The notes: generated by a model not told the origin, from the sequence alone. Shown: positions 21,834-35,071, counted from the first letter of the stretch. The stretch is 64,000 nt of DNA from Cliona cf. orientalis (GCA_963930775.1 OZ005689.1:14942923-15006922), one strand, 5' to 3'. Numbers and translations: made by a program.

Positions 21834-24800
21834 TTAATGATACTCAGGTGTTGCAGTGCATATCATTTCTATATGCTGATCATTGCTTTCCTCTGGTGTT
21901 GGAGACTGATCTCGAGGCTTGGGGATTTCAATGACAGTGAAAGTCATTCCAGGTTGAACTGGAGCCAGGGGATACTCATTCACCTCCTCTCCCAGCTGGG
22001 AATGATCCTTTCTAACCAGCAAGTAGACGTGATACACAATCACTCCAACCAGAAGGATGAAGGTTATGATGGTAGAGGTGTAGGCCACAGCTGTCTGCTT
22101 TTTAGTGTCAATTTTGAAGCAATACCAACTAAAAGCAGATAACGCAAGAAGATTAAAGTATAGAATAGTATCCAAGATATCTATGAGTAGGTTTTTGTAA
22201 ATAGATACACCAGCAAATTTGCTTACAGACAGCATCAATCCAACTAAGATGTTTGTTGCTAAAAGTGAAGTTTGAGGGTCTCAGGACACAGTGACTGAAG
22301 CAGTGATGTACAAGACCACCCTCACAAACAGTAGCAAGCCAGTCCAGTAGCGATACTTACTGTTGTAGGGAGCATGATGGACAGAGATAAAGGCATTGAG
22401 CTTAGTGTTCCTTGTCCACTTGAAATCCTTCCACACTGGAATACGAACTAGCCACTGCCAGAGAAAGAGAAAAATTGTGTAGGGAACACCAACCTGAATA
22501 ATCAACAGGGCAACGAGGACAAGAGCTACGTGCTTTCCTCGAAAGTATGGCACATTTCCATCAGGAAGCCATACAGTCTCTTGTGAGCCATCGGGATAGT
22601 CAAGGACAGCAAATGACAAAGCTGTGATAGTCACTGAGAGGAGTTTGGCATAAGATAGCAGGATTAGTGTAGCTAGAGTTGCAATTGGGTCTCTCTTTCC
22701 AATTAATCCAGCAAATTGAGGGGAGTACTCGCTGACTATGATCACGATAATCACTAGGGAGATAATGTAGACAGGAAATGCCAGTTGAAGCCAGGTTTTG
22801 GAGTAGGCATCTAGGCCATCAAAGAAACAGACATCAATTCCTATATCCAGATTAAGCCAAGCTACAAACACAGTGGGAAAGCTAGGCTCTGACGATGGAA
22901 AGAAGATGGCATTGTTAGCTGCTACGATGTTGGCATAAAAGATAAAGCCATTGATCAGTCCAACAGCCACTGTCATGTTGAGGGCTAATAGTGCAGTCAC
23001 CAACAAGATCCCTGCTACAATGGCAGCTAGGAGAATTACAACAAGCACTGCAGGCCAATGACCGTGACAAGATAAGCAACGCGAACTACCTAGGGAGAGG
23101 CTGAGGTGTTCCTGACAACCTCCACATAAAACTCCACTACGATTGTAAGCACACTGTACGTCTGATCCATCAGGAAGGTTGAGATTCATGCTGATATTTT
23201 CAGTTGGGGGTCGGCAGTAGTCTAAAGGGCAGTTGGGATGAATGAGATAGCCAGGTGGATCAGTTTCATTGATGTGAGTGATCCATGAGTTAGTGTTCAC
23301 TCTCACAAGAGATTTGATTGTTGAGTTGCAGCTAGTGATATGGGGAGACAATTTTGAGTCACATACACATTCACATCTTGTATCACTATCAAGAGGCTGA
23401 AAGCCAACTGGGCAAGTGCAGTCACTGAACTCTATATACAGCTGTCCTGTGGAAAGTGTGGAGCTTCCACAAGGACCATCGGCAAAGAGGTTTATTATTT
23501 CAGAACCGTGAGGAGAGAACACATTGAATGTTACATTGCTACAGTTTTTCTGTACACTTTGAGTTTGCTGTCCTTCACTAAAGCCACCATCTTGTGAAGA
23601 TAGAGAACTGATGATGTTTGCATCTACAGAATGATTGACCTGATCCACTGCAACAAGTGGCACAGTGAAAGCTTCTCCTTTCTTGACTTTGGTAATTGGT
23701 GGCTGGTAGCTGCAGTCTTGCTCATTTTCACTCTTACAAAAACAAACTCGAACAGGTAGAGAGGATATATGGTACCTAATGCTGTTATGTTGGCGATATC
23801 ATCAAGGTAACTAACGCCTCTGTAGTGTGATGGTGGTGCTTCTAATTGGTCGTATACTTCAGCAAATGGACTTGGGATGCATCTGTCCAGTAGTCATCCA
23901 AAGATGTTGGCTCCTTGCTCACTTGCAGTGTTACCAGAGAAGAGTGTGTTTATTAACGATCCTACAATAAGTTGATGAAGTGCAAGTGTTTGGATAAAGC
24001 ATTCATTGTCAGGTGAGCAAGCACCAGCATTGGTATTGTCTGCCACATATATGGCCCCTCCATAGTTAGCATGGTTAGCTCGGAATATTAGTATGTTGTG
24101 CTCAGAAGGAATATGTTTTAGGATATACAATTTGGCATTAGCTTCTAAATAAAGTCCACTTCCATTTTTTGCGCTGTTGTTAATTAATTCAAGAGTCCCT
24201 GGTTGATATACATCAATTGTTGAACTAGTGGCATGGATTCCTCCACCCCTCACAGCATTGTTGCCAGAGATGATACAGGTATTCCCGACTTCAAGATCAC
24301 TTTGTTGGAGAGAAATCCCACCTCCATTGCTGACTGTGGCTGTGTTGTTGGCTATTGTTATTTCACCATACATCACAATTTTACTCTCAATTGCCAATAC
24401 TGCTCCACCACGCCTTGCTTGGTTGTTTGATAAACTGCCTACTCCAGTGAAGACCATGGTTGATTGGAAGCTTGTGATCGCCCCTCCTTCTTCTCGATCA
24501 CCAGCTGTTTTGTTTGATTGTTCTGCACAGTTCTCAAATCTTGTGTAGCCACTGAAATTAAGGTTACTGTTGAAAATATAGAGTGATCCTGAATTATAAT
24601 CAAATGTACCATTAGTAATGTGTGTGGAGCTTTCTATAGTGACCATGATTCCTCCATAATTGTTAGCTTTGTTAGCATAAAAATTGCTGCCAATAATGCT
24701 AAATGATGAAGCTTCGATAATGTATGCGACACCACCACTAAGAGCTGCACTGTTGTTAGTAAAAGTACTGCTGGTGATATTAAATGATGAATCAGATGTG

Positions 24801-26081
24801 AATATGACACCACCACGAGAAGCGGCACTGTTAGTAAAGTTACTGGTGGTGATATTAAATAATGAATCAAACGTGGACATGACACCAGCTACATCTGCAA
24901 TGTTGTTAATAAAAGTACTACTGGTGATATTAAATGACGAATCAAATGTGGATATGATACCAGCTACAATTAACTGCACTGTTGTTAGTAAAAGTACTGC
25001 TGGTGATCATGATATTAAATAACGAATCAAAGATTTGCATGACACCAGCAAAAGCTGCACTGTTGTTTGTAAAAGTACTGCTGATAATCATAAATGATGA
25101 ATCATATATCACCATCACTCCACCCTGAATAGTCAGGGGCCAATAGCTGTTGGCACTATTGTTAGTAAAAGTGGTACCATGGATATTAAAAGAGTCTCTA
25201 TATGCTATCATCACTCCACCGTGGATCAAGGCTGCATTTTCAATGAAATTGCTATTTTTGATGTTGATAACGGATTTCGATGTGATCATGGCTCCAGCAA
25301 AACTGGCTTTATTGTAGCTGTAAGTGCTTCCAACAACATGGAGACTGCTACTGTGTGCAAGCAGTGCTCCTCCTATCTGAGCACTATTGTCTGTAAACTT
25401 GCTGCCAATAATTGAAACATTGCTGAAGGCAGTGTATAATGCACCACCAACTGCAAGCGATGAATTTCGATTTAGATAGAGATATTTCAGTATATTATCT
25501 TTAACACTCAGATGAGGTAAGATTTCATGAAGCTCAAACGTGCTAGCATGTACATTGGAAAGGAATGAACTTCTTGTAATTCTAGCATCAGTCACTTCAT
25601 TCAGCACTAGTGCTGTGCCTTTGCCTTTCACACCCTCAAAGATGGTGTCTTCAACTATAAACTGCTCCACTTGGCTAACTCTGTTACCTCCACAACCAAC
25701 AAAGTACAGATCCTTTATCATAGCAAATGTTGTCTCACTGATATTGAACCTTCCTGACTGACTGCCACATTCTACAAACACAGTTCCATTGCCTCCTATG
25801 ACCTTTGTCATTGAGAAGTTGTCTGCATAAGACAGAGAGAGTTCTTCATCAAGACTGTGGTTTCCCGGCAGAAAGGTGAGAGATACGTTAGTTTCATTTC
25901 CGAAGTAGCTGGTGGAATTAGCAGCTAACTGTGCTAGAGTAAGGCAGGGATCTCCAGGATAGTGGACACTCAGTGAGGGTGTGATATAGTAGTGCACTTG
26001 GTTGTTTGCAGAGTCAGCATACACAAAGAAGAACAGTAATAGAGTGCAGATGGCTAAATAATTCATTTTAAATTTCACCAA
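21834..26081 (-). pseudogene. Beta-helix ectodomain + Cys-rich stalk + multi-membrane protein, intronless, four lesions
   Basis: It starts with a signal peptide (NYLAICTLLLFFFVYADS). About 700 residues of right-handed beta-helix-like repeats follow, of the form SSFNITSSTFTNNSAxxGGV, as in polymorphic outer-membrane/pectin-lyase folds. Next come GANIFG, a Cys-rich stretch (CTCPVGFQP, CECVCDS, GVLCGGCQEH, CLSC) and about nine hydrophobic segments including RYWTGLLLFVRVVLYI. The stop is at 21834. Four lesions interrupt an otherwise collinear frame of about 1,415 codons: a 1-nt frameshift near 24942-24979, TGA at 23894-23896 and at 22281-22283 (both where context suggests GGA Gly), and an AT dinucleotide expansion near 23768-23790. 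Similar single-exon proteins occur in sponges (from memory); their function is unknown. It is either a young pseudogene or contains sequence errors. Confidence 0.8.
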
Positions 26082-26754
26082 GATTTAGCCACAAGTAGCT
26101 GATCAAACGAGAGAACTGTTTCTAAATTATTTATTATTAAGCTTCTGGACAAAAAATCTGTATGATTCTTTTATAGACACATGAGCTTCAGTTATGTAAT
26201 AGCTATAAAAGTATTGTACTATACTATAATGGCCACTGACTCACTAGACTGAGTGCAACCACTTATGTAGCTACTGGTAATTGGGATTTCTCAATTATTA
26301 GCTACTGGACCACAAGAATCTTGTACTAATAGTTTCGATGAATACAGAGAATTGCCTGCAGCTTAATTCGACATCAGTAAACTTCTTGGAAGTGATCTAG
26401 CTATGGTAGATCGTATGACTTAGACAGTTGTCATCATTAATTTATACTTCAAAAGATCATCTGGGATGGTCATTCAACTGAGAATGGAATGTTATCATTA
26501 ATCAAACGCGGTTGATGTATGCACGCACCACAATCTAGTCAGGTAGGGTGGTCTATAAATATAATTATTTGTGCATGCATGCCTTGCGTAAGCTAACAGT
26601 GATTGATCAATTGAAGCCCTATGCATGCTTGTCGACATTGCTGCAAATTCACTTTTCTGAGATTTTGTGCAGCTATATCTGAATACGAGCAAGGACTTAC
26701 CGGAAGCTAAGGCAGGCAACTGATCTAAAAGATGTAATGTTCATGTGACCAATT

Positions 26755-28526
26755 AAGATTTAATGCCAGATAGACTATTATCTTAGTTAAGTTAATCTTT
26801 CTTCCCATCATGGTTAATTTTACTTACTAGCATTGGGATGATAGCAAAAGGTGGTATGTCTAACTTTGTATTAGGACCGTATCCACTGTCAGTGAATGTT
26901 GATGTTTACTATTCTCCAACTTCACTTCCCATGATCCTCGCAAGCATACATGGACTACCTCGCTGGCCAGGGTATGAGATGTCAGAATACACGGTGAATA
27001 TTACAATTAGCAGCAACAATTCTCTCCTTCACCAAGCTACTGTTCTAAACAATCTGGAAAACAATACTGTTTCGTTCAATTGGACACTTCAGAAGCCCAT
27101 TGCTGAGGAGTGTAGCACACTGAGAATAAATATATCTGCTGTGAGTGATGCTCACGGTGAAGGTCAACTATAGCACAGATTGAAGTGCAACTATTAAAAG
27201 GTATTAAGGAATCGATTAGGGGGAAATGCTTTTCTTTGTTGTATTTAGGGGATTGAGGAGTGATTCTAGAGGCTTAATACCAGAGTATAATTAATAACAA
27301 CCCTCTTAGTCTATGGACGCAGTATACCAGGCAGGCGTTCCCTCCACGGAGATAAGAATCTAATTTGATGGGGTTAGTGAAGCTGCTTAGTTCCATGATT
27401 ATGGTGTATGATCTTGGATAAGTGCATACCCACAAGGGATCATAATTAATTTTATTGGATCTGGTACCCTTTACGAGAAAAAAGATATGCAGCCATAGAT
27501 TAAACTATTCTGAATCAGCTATAGAAGAGTTAGTGAATGATCAATTGAAGTGCATATTCCTGTTCTACTCCAACGGCACACCCAAGGGTGCTCATCTTCA
27601 CTTTATGTACATGTAGATACAAAAGCTACATTCAGGTATCCCTTGCAACAGCAACATTTCAAAAGGTAAAGAAACAAAAGCGTCACAGTGAAGTAAGCTT
27701 TGTTTATACTTCATTTCTTTGATTTTCTTTCAGGCACCGACAATTCTTCCTTCAACCTGGTAATGGGAGTTTCTATAGGCACTGTGGTGCTGCTGCTAAT
27801 GGCTCTATTGGTTGCATTCACATGTTCTTTTGTCTACACTCAAAGATTTCGTAAGAAACTACAAGGTAAGGCTGTCAATAGCAATAGCCATGCATGGCCA
27901 GTGACACATATCTTCAAACAATTGACATGCATGTACTGTAACATGCAGATGAATATTTGGCAAATAATAGAGCCATGATACACAATCCGCTATACGATGG
28001 CAATGGTCCGATGTATGAGAGTATCTTAGGAGACATGGTACAGTGCAGGCAGACTCAGTCTGATCCTGTGACCACACCCACAACCGATCGCAGAGAGAGA
28101 GAAGCCAGGCAGTGGTCGATATGTTGGTGAACCAAGTCAGCTGCTGATCTCTCAAAATCAGCAGAAGAGGCCAATGTTACAGTCTAGTATGACCATCTTG
28201 CGAATCATAAAGATAACAACTGATGATGATCATGCCTAATAGTTTTCACTTTATGAATATCAATGATTTGATAATGACATCCATAATAATAACTTAATTT
28301 GTATGCATTAACTTTAATTCTTGGTTAATTATACTCTGATACATTAGTTTTGATCTAGGCTAGCCCATGCCCATATTGGCACAGAATCCTGTTAAGTTAT
28401 CATAGATATTGTATTTTCTCCTTAGGAAATGGAATTGAAACTGCTACACAATCTAACGCTGAAATGGAAGAGCCTTACACATTCATGAGCCCAGCTGGTA
28501 CACTTAAAGCCAACAGCAATAATTAA
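26755..28526 (+). pseudogene. Decayed partial copy of the Ig/FN3 receptor gene
   Basis: This segment aligns with 17990-20817. It keeps the first FN3-like exon (from 26876, PYPLSVNVDVYYSPTS), part of the next exon, the TM exon (from about 27735), the tail exon (IHNPLYDG, PMYESILG) and the last exon (EPYTFMSPAGTL, ending at TAA about 28526). It lacks the signal-peptide and Ig exons. A deletion joins the fourth coding exon directly to sequence matching 19873, losing the second half of FN3-like domain 2. An insertion creates TAG after HGEGQL, and a 2-bp loss shifts the tail exon near GARQ. It is therefore a pseudogene. Introns are also conserved, so it arose by DNA duplication rather than retrocopying. 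Confidence 0.88.
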
Positions 28527-28599
28527 AAAGTCTACACTGAATATTATTTGTAGTAATCTTGTCATTGATATATCATGTATCCACATTCACTGATAGAGG

Positions 28600-29660
28600 T
28601 ATGTAAATTATGCTAATTTTTTGGCCTATAATTCTATTCTCAAAAAAAAAATGCTCAAAAAATCCCTAATAATGCTCAAGGATTGCACCTGTAATTCTCA
28701 ATACACCAGTCAATTGCAACTCAAGTTGCAATTGAATCGGTCCGACTATTAATAATGTTGACAAAAATCGATTGATGTAAGAGTCTGACATGAGGAGACT
28801 TACATTGTTACACTATCATCGAGTGTAGCCATTTCAGTTTTACATATGCTCTGATTCGAAAGTGGGTAGCTACCAGCTGATTGATCAACCCTTTACCAGT
28901 CCATATTATGTAGTCCGGATGTTGTGAGAATTAAAGTTTGATTTAGAGGGGCCCTTGTCCAAAGTCCTTGTGGAAGAATTAACGTCATTATGACGTTAAC
29001 ATTTTACCTCCCCCCCTCCCCTCTCTCTCTTAACGTCACAGCATTTCAGTATTAATTCAACACTGAAACTCCGATTCTGCTCCATTTAGCCCACAGGTTC
29101 GGTATTTACTTATAATAATAATATTGTTCTACAGTGCTAGGTATATATGCCTTCATGGATTCATTGCATAACTGTACTTCTTTGATAGTTTCATGCTTGC
29201 CTGTAGCTACGTGCACACTTTTAGCTACATAGTGCTTGACACAGCTATTTCAAAATTAATGCAAATTTTGACACTGCTGGAGGTATATCTAGACTTCGTG
29301 CACAAGAATATTAATGCATAATATGCATAATCATAACTAAAGCTAAAGTCTGCTGACAATGCAGTTATAAAGCATCATGGACCAAGACCCCCTTCTCCCC
29401 GCCCCCCCCCCCCCCCCAACGTCATAATATGATGTTAATTTTTCAAGTCTACAAGGACTTTGGATATGCCCCCCTAAAATGCAGCTACTTGAAATTGCTT
29501 GCCCTAAATTCTCAAAAATAATATTATGCTAGTTGATGCCCTGGTTGATGCCTATAATAATGCTAGCATAATTATTCTCAATGCTTACACATACTTATTA
29601 TATATGCTTAAAATTATGCTGGCATAATTTAATTTATCCCTATTCACTGACTATAATTTT
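28600..29660. other. Intergenic, repeat-rich
   Basis: No exon is supported. TATGACGTTAACATTTTACC near 28990 and its partner near 29420 (AACGTCATAATATGATGTTA) form a loose inverted pair around AT-rich sequence with a C run at 29402-29418. This may be another miniature element whose ends were not resolved. Confidence 0.4.
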
Positions 29661-29669
29661 TGATTGTAA

Positions 29670-30020
29670 TACAGGTAGCTATTGCTGCAGTAGCATGTGT
29701 CATGAGCTTAGTCCACAAAAAGTATAAGTATGGGTTCAATTGGTGCATTTCGCTGTTTCTAAATTAATTCTGTGTCCCATTACCCCAGTGAATTATAATA
29801 ACATAGCTAGCACTATTGTTAAATTAATGTGGTCTTTCGTATATATATAATGGTAGAAAGCACCCCAATTTGTCAAGTTCAATGTGGTGACTCGGACTAA
29901 GTAATAACATTCAGGCTTACAAAGTTAAGAGTTTGAGTGAGCTAATTATAGCTACATCATTACAACACTGCATGTCAGATAAAATGTGCACGTGTGGATC
30001 TCGAGTGGTGGGAGTGGCGA
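29670..30020 (+). repeat. Dispersed repeat, copy 1 (about 350 bp)
   Basis: This stretch shares collinear blocks with 46350-46780 in the same orientation: TCCACAAAAAGTATA, TTAAATTAATGTGGTCTT, AATGGTAGAAAGCACCCCAA, AAAGTTAAGAG with TTGAGTGAGCTA, and ACAACACTGCAT. Divergence is moderate, so the family is not recent. No coding potential is seen. Confidence 0.75.
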
Positions 30021-30187
30021 AGGTAATAAATTATAACTATTAACAAGCTAGTGGTGACTCAAAATAATAATATCTGAATGGCAGCAGGATTAGGGCCACA
30101 AGCAGCATAAGGGTGCATCTCCCACAAAACTCCCCCCCCCCCTCCTCAGCCCTCCCCTTCAGTCAGTAGCCAACTTTGGGTTGCTAG

Positions 30188-30305
30188 TGGTGATAAAAAT
30201 CATCTGTGTGGGGCGAGCCTCAGGCTCTCCCTACACAGATGATTTTCATCACGAATGAATCAATTGACTTGCATGAAGGCTTCATGCAAGTCAAAAGATT
30301 CATTC
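30188..30305. repeat. Two adjacent long hairpins
   Basis: Hairpin 1 (30188-30252) pairs GTGATAAAAATCATCTGTGT with ACACAGATGATTTTCATCAC and closes at GAGCCTCAGGCTC. Hairpin 2 (30253-30305) pairs GAATGAATC with GATTCATTC and GACTTGCATGAAG with CTTCATGCAAGTC around a single G. They abut with no spacer. Confidence 0.9.
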
Positions 30306-31497
30306 GAGGATTCATCATGCTCAGATCATGGTATACATGATCACATGCATGCCATCGGCGGCACGGGGCTGGTGCAGTGGTGTCTCTAGGTAGCTGTAGC
30401 TTCTACCTGGGTGCAAGTAAACAAAAAAAAAGTGAATGCACAAGGATAACAGATATTTACAACAGCTAGCATATCATTTCCTACTGCAGTTATGCTCAAA
30501 ATTAAGAGGTACTATTCCATGAAGACAGTCTTGTTACTGTCTACGGCCGTGTATAGCTAGTAAAACTTTACGGAAAAAGAGTGTACCGTGAGACAGAGTG
30601 GGTTAACATCTTGAGGACAGGCAAACAACAAAACTACACATGCTTGTATGTGGTGGGAGCACAGATGTATGGATTTGGTACAGATGAACCCATATGCACC
30701 CCCTGGTGACACCACTGGGTTGGTAGCTACCCCCCTAGACGAGACTGCTAAATTGTCATGCAGATCATGAGTGTACGGATTTCGTGTATGTGCTTGATGA
30801 CTATTACCTGTGCATACTATAGATAAAAATATAACTCTCTCCTCACTGAAATGATCAGCCCACAAACGAGACCTGCACGAACATAATAATAAATAATTAT
30901 AGTGACTGGTTCAAGGAAAAGGGACTGCTCACAAGTTTTCATGACTCTTGACATTTTAGCATAGATACAAATGTGAATTGTACGCGAGAGGCGGGCATTT
31001 AAACCACGAGGCGAAAACCACTCAAGGCTATAGTCTAACTATAACATAAACCGCATTCTGCACTGACTAATTTGATATTAATAAAGAGTACATCAGAGTA
31101 ACCAGTTGGCTAACACTGAATCATCAATCGGTAATGATCGTCAAGAGAGCAGCTCCACTTACCTACGAAATAGCCATTCTACACAATCGACACGTGTCTC
31201 TATTCAGTTGCTAGGTAACTCACTTTTTACTACTTTGATGTCTGGGTGCATTTGACGCTAATTAGTTGCATCTCGGAACTGATTGAATTGACGACCTTTT
31301 ACCGAATGCAGTGTTTGCTAAGTGGTCATCACATCAATAAACTAATAATGGCAGTGGTACATGGTATGCATGTTAATTCTGACAAATTTTTCGGAGATAT
31401 TTCCAGATATCCAAGAATAGAGCACCATCAACGCATTGCACAGGCTTCTAAATTCCGCGCGCGTCCTTTTACCGCAACACTACAACACGATAAAATC

Positions 31498-31757
31498 AGG
31501 GGCGTAGCTTAGTTGTTTCTTTGTTGCCCGGAAACCCCCCTGGCAGTCCGATTCAGTATTCTCTTAGCTACCAGGAAACCCCCTTGGTTTCCAGATTAAT
31601 GTGCGGGCACTAAAATCTCCTGAAACTTAGAATCTCAAGAATCTAGCAAAATCTATCAAACTCTAGCTGAAAATGGCGATCGTTAGTAATAGAGGGCGTG
31701 GCCGTTAAATTTTTCGCGCGCTAGGAAACCCCTTTACAAAATCCTGGCTATGCCCCT
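31498..31757. mobile_element. hAT-like miniature transposon
   Basis: The ends AGGGGCGTAGCTTAG and CCTGGCTATGCCCCT are inverted repeats. The flanks ATAAAATC (left) and TAAAAATC (right) look like an imperfect 8-bp duplication, which is typical of hAT elements. The interior holds GGAAACCCCC repeats (three copies) and no coding frame. Confidence 0.65.
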
Positions 31758-33130
31758 AAAAATCGTAGATCCAACACTGGTCTTTTCAGTTGTTTTACTG
31801 TACAGTAGCACAGCCCATCTTCAAGTTCTATCAAAGCTTCGACGGTAACAAAGTTACTATTTATAAGTCAACATGAGACGTAAGTTTATTCGGCGTGCAA
31901 ATTGATGTTAGCCCATAACCGTATAGATAATACAGCAAGGGGCTTGCGAGAATAACTGTACTGTATTTAATATCTATGATAACATTATTTGATTTGATAC
32001 TCTTTTTTTGTGTATGTTCTGGATGTATGTATATAATGCAAACATACAGGTTATTTTACATTATTTCTCTGTCACTTGTGTTCAATTTGGCTTGCATCAA
32101 CCGAAGGAAGTCAGTTGCAAGGTATATTCATGTGTATAATATGAATATTGCAGTATAGAACGTTCAACCTCTACTAAAGGACCCTCCAAGGAAGAGACAT
32201 TACAGTAGCTATGTATATAGACGTCTTACAAAGACCTACTTAAAGAGTTCCTGCTTGTGGTCCCTAAAATGATTACTATTCCCTATACTTTTCATACATT
32301 AATAATTAAAGATCTTGTGGGAAGATAACAACCTCTCTGTAACTTAGAAACAAAACAGCTAAATCCCTTGTTTGGTAGTTCCACTGCAGCTATATGGATA
32401 CATGCACAATATAGAGGTAGGTAGCTGTAGCTAACAAATTAAAGTACTAACCTTTTTTAATACACACATTGTAGCCACAGTGTATTATGTCACCATCACT
32501 ATTATGGATCATTGTGAATTTACATGTTCAGCTAGCTATATATACCAGCTGGTCTGCAGTAGCTATAAGTAATATTATATTATTGGTAAATTGGTTATCA
32601 CAGTTTCATGCCTAAAATCATTTTTGATAACTGTGTTGAATTCACTATAATGTTCAAAAATAGGCTATCAAATTTTTATGGTTTGCCGGGGAATGAATAG
32701 AGCAGCCGATGTGCGATTAGACTTTAATTGTTTATAACAACAATTTAATACAATCAGCATAATAACTACTACTTGAAAACACAAATCTTCGTAACAGTTT
32801 TTTTTAAGGGAAAAACTCTCACAACTTGCTAACTAATAAGAGTATTGATTGAGCTTTTTTCTTTATTATTATATATTGTGGACAACAGACTGGAATTTTG
32901 TCATGTTCATAAGGAAAATATTTGTGAGGAATTTATCCCACTGTAAGGATTTTTATAAACTTGTGCATATAAAAATAGTTAAGGTTTGTAGTAAACAGAT
33001 ACTGTGGACCTTGTTATAATAACTGGTAATGGATATTCATACTAGCTGAAAAATTTCCTTACAAATCTTTGAAAGTATCACACACTAGCCAAAATTGAAA
33101 TGAAGCTACCTTCGATCATTTATATACACT

Positions 33131-33512
33131 ATTACGCCTTACTTCACTTGATAGACTCACCAGCCAGCCCTTCACATTCACTCCTCGTGAGTGTCACATA
33201 AGGGGTTGGCTGGCAAGACTATTCACTTGGCTAGAGCATGCAGGCACCATATATGCGTAGCTACGCGAGTGCCAAAAATGAATAAGATTTTTACTTCTAT
33301 AGACTAGGCTGTAAGCCCACGCAAACCCCGTGAGTCAGTATGGTGTAGCTACGAATAAGTTTGTAACACCTTCAAAATGAGGTAGCTACCAGCACTTCCG
33401 CATGAGGCAATTCAGAAGGGCTAAGTGAAACTGAATCTCTCGCTGCCATTATTCTGCTCTGCCTGCCAAGTAGCTACATGTGAACTCAAGAGCGTAGACA
33501 TGATTTTCAAAG

Positions 33513-33543
<31 letters not shown>

Positions 33544-33844
33544 TTTGCAAAGCGCACGAAAAATTTTGATTTTGTTGTGTCCAGAACCTTAAAATTGCAT
33601 TAAAATCAGCTATTTCCAGCAATTAGCTATAATATCTCAAATTTTTTGGCTATCCAACTATGATTACAGTGAATACAACTTAAATTTCATCTAACTTCAA
33701 CAATCCCATATATAGTATATAAATTGCTGCTTAAAAAGTGTGGGGGGGGGGGGGGGGGTTTGGACAAAGCCCCTTATGTGACACTCACGAGGAGTGAATG
33801 TGAAGGGCTGGCTGGTGAGTCTATCAAGTGAAGTAAGGCGTAAT
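33131..33844. mobile_element. Non-autonomous transposon with about 75-bp perfect terminal repeats
   Basis: ATTACGCCTTACTTCACTTG at the left is the exact complement of the right end (CAAGTGAAGTAAGGCGTAAT). The arms run without mismatch through CTCCTCGTGAGTGTCACATAAGGGG. The 714-bp element encloses two long G runs (33515-33541 and 33742-33758). It has no transposase frame. Arm identity implies recent movement or gene conversion. Confidence 0.85.
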
Positions 33845-34611
33845 AGGTATACTATATGCATAGAATTTTGATTGTGCTCAACCTCCTTTGGTGAATGCCT
33901 ATGGTTTATGATTAATGCTCGCCAATCGTGAATATACAATGTTATGACATTGTATTATTTGCATCAGCTTATTGACTTCGCGCAAATTTGTGACATTGCT
34001 GCAAGCACAGACGGGTTTGCATTTTAATGCTTTATTCACTGTGTCAATACACTATAGCCTAAGTATGTATTTACTAGGCTTGCATGTGTTTGTATACTAG
34101 AAAGTGGTAGCCTCGTCCTCAGGCCGTTGGAAAGTGGAGCAATCCCATCAGGGCTGTAGGAAGCATTTTACCATTGGACAGGCAAGTAACTAGCTGGTGG
34201 AGGATTGCATGTTGTATGAAAGCAGGTGATAATAATAATATTATTCTTTAACTAGATCATGGATCAAGGGAGGTGCTCCACTGAAGAATTAACACCTAAA
34301 TACCTTAATTATTTCGACATTAGACAATCATAGTGTAGCCAACTGAACACGTCACACGACTCAGCCCGAAAGCTTCTCTCCTCACCTTTGGAACCGAACT
34401 GTTGCTTGGGAGATTTAAAGGCTTTAGTAAGGTCGAAACTGCTCAGCAAAGTGTGATGATTCGGCCATGTCAATGACGATCAGCGTGCACAGCTGCTTAG
34501 GTGATCCCACCTCCTAGCAAGATAAATTACATGTACGTCATACGTGTGTTTGCGCACATGCGTGTATGCATACGTACGCTATAATAATTACAGACCGCGC
34601 CTAGTAGATGT

Positions 34612-34651
34612 TGGCACTTTAATATGCACTTTAATATGCACTTTAATATGA
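34612..34651. repeat. Short tandem repeat, 13 bp x 3
   Basis: GCACTTTAATATG is repeated three times head to tail. Confidence 0.9.
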
Positions 34652-35071
34652 ACGATTACAGCTAGCTACTAACAAGAAATAATATAATGGCATGCACCAA
34701 ACATTGGTCCGGCAGCCGCCGCACCTGCCGGACTGGCTCCTACAGCCCTACCCATAGAACTTTTAGCTACACCAAATGAGTTTTACACAGACACTGATTA
34801 GCTAGCTGTGTATTTGTGTCTATCTACTACCTGTAACGAATAGTTGATAGCTAGTTGCTATGCGGGGAGGCGCCTGCATGACCCTACCCAGTGTAACTTG
34901 ACTTCAACCTTAGGAGTTCCATTTGATGCCCACTTGTTTCTGTTCGGTATACATGACATTGCATGTTATCAGATTCATATAGCTATAGCTTGTTATGATA
35001 GCAAGACCTTAATTGGAGTGCACCATCTTATGCACACCAATTAATGCAAATATTTTTTGTTGGCCCACACA

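Noticed and set aside
22281-23896. Selenocysteine recoding of the TGA codons in the beta-helix gene
   Set aside because: The context suggests Gly rather than Cys at both positions, and two frameshifts are also present, so decay or sequence error is simpler.
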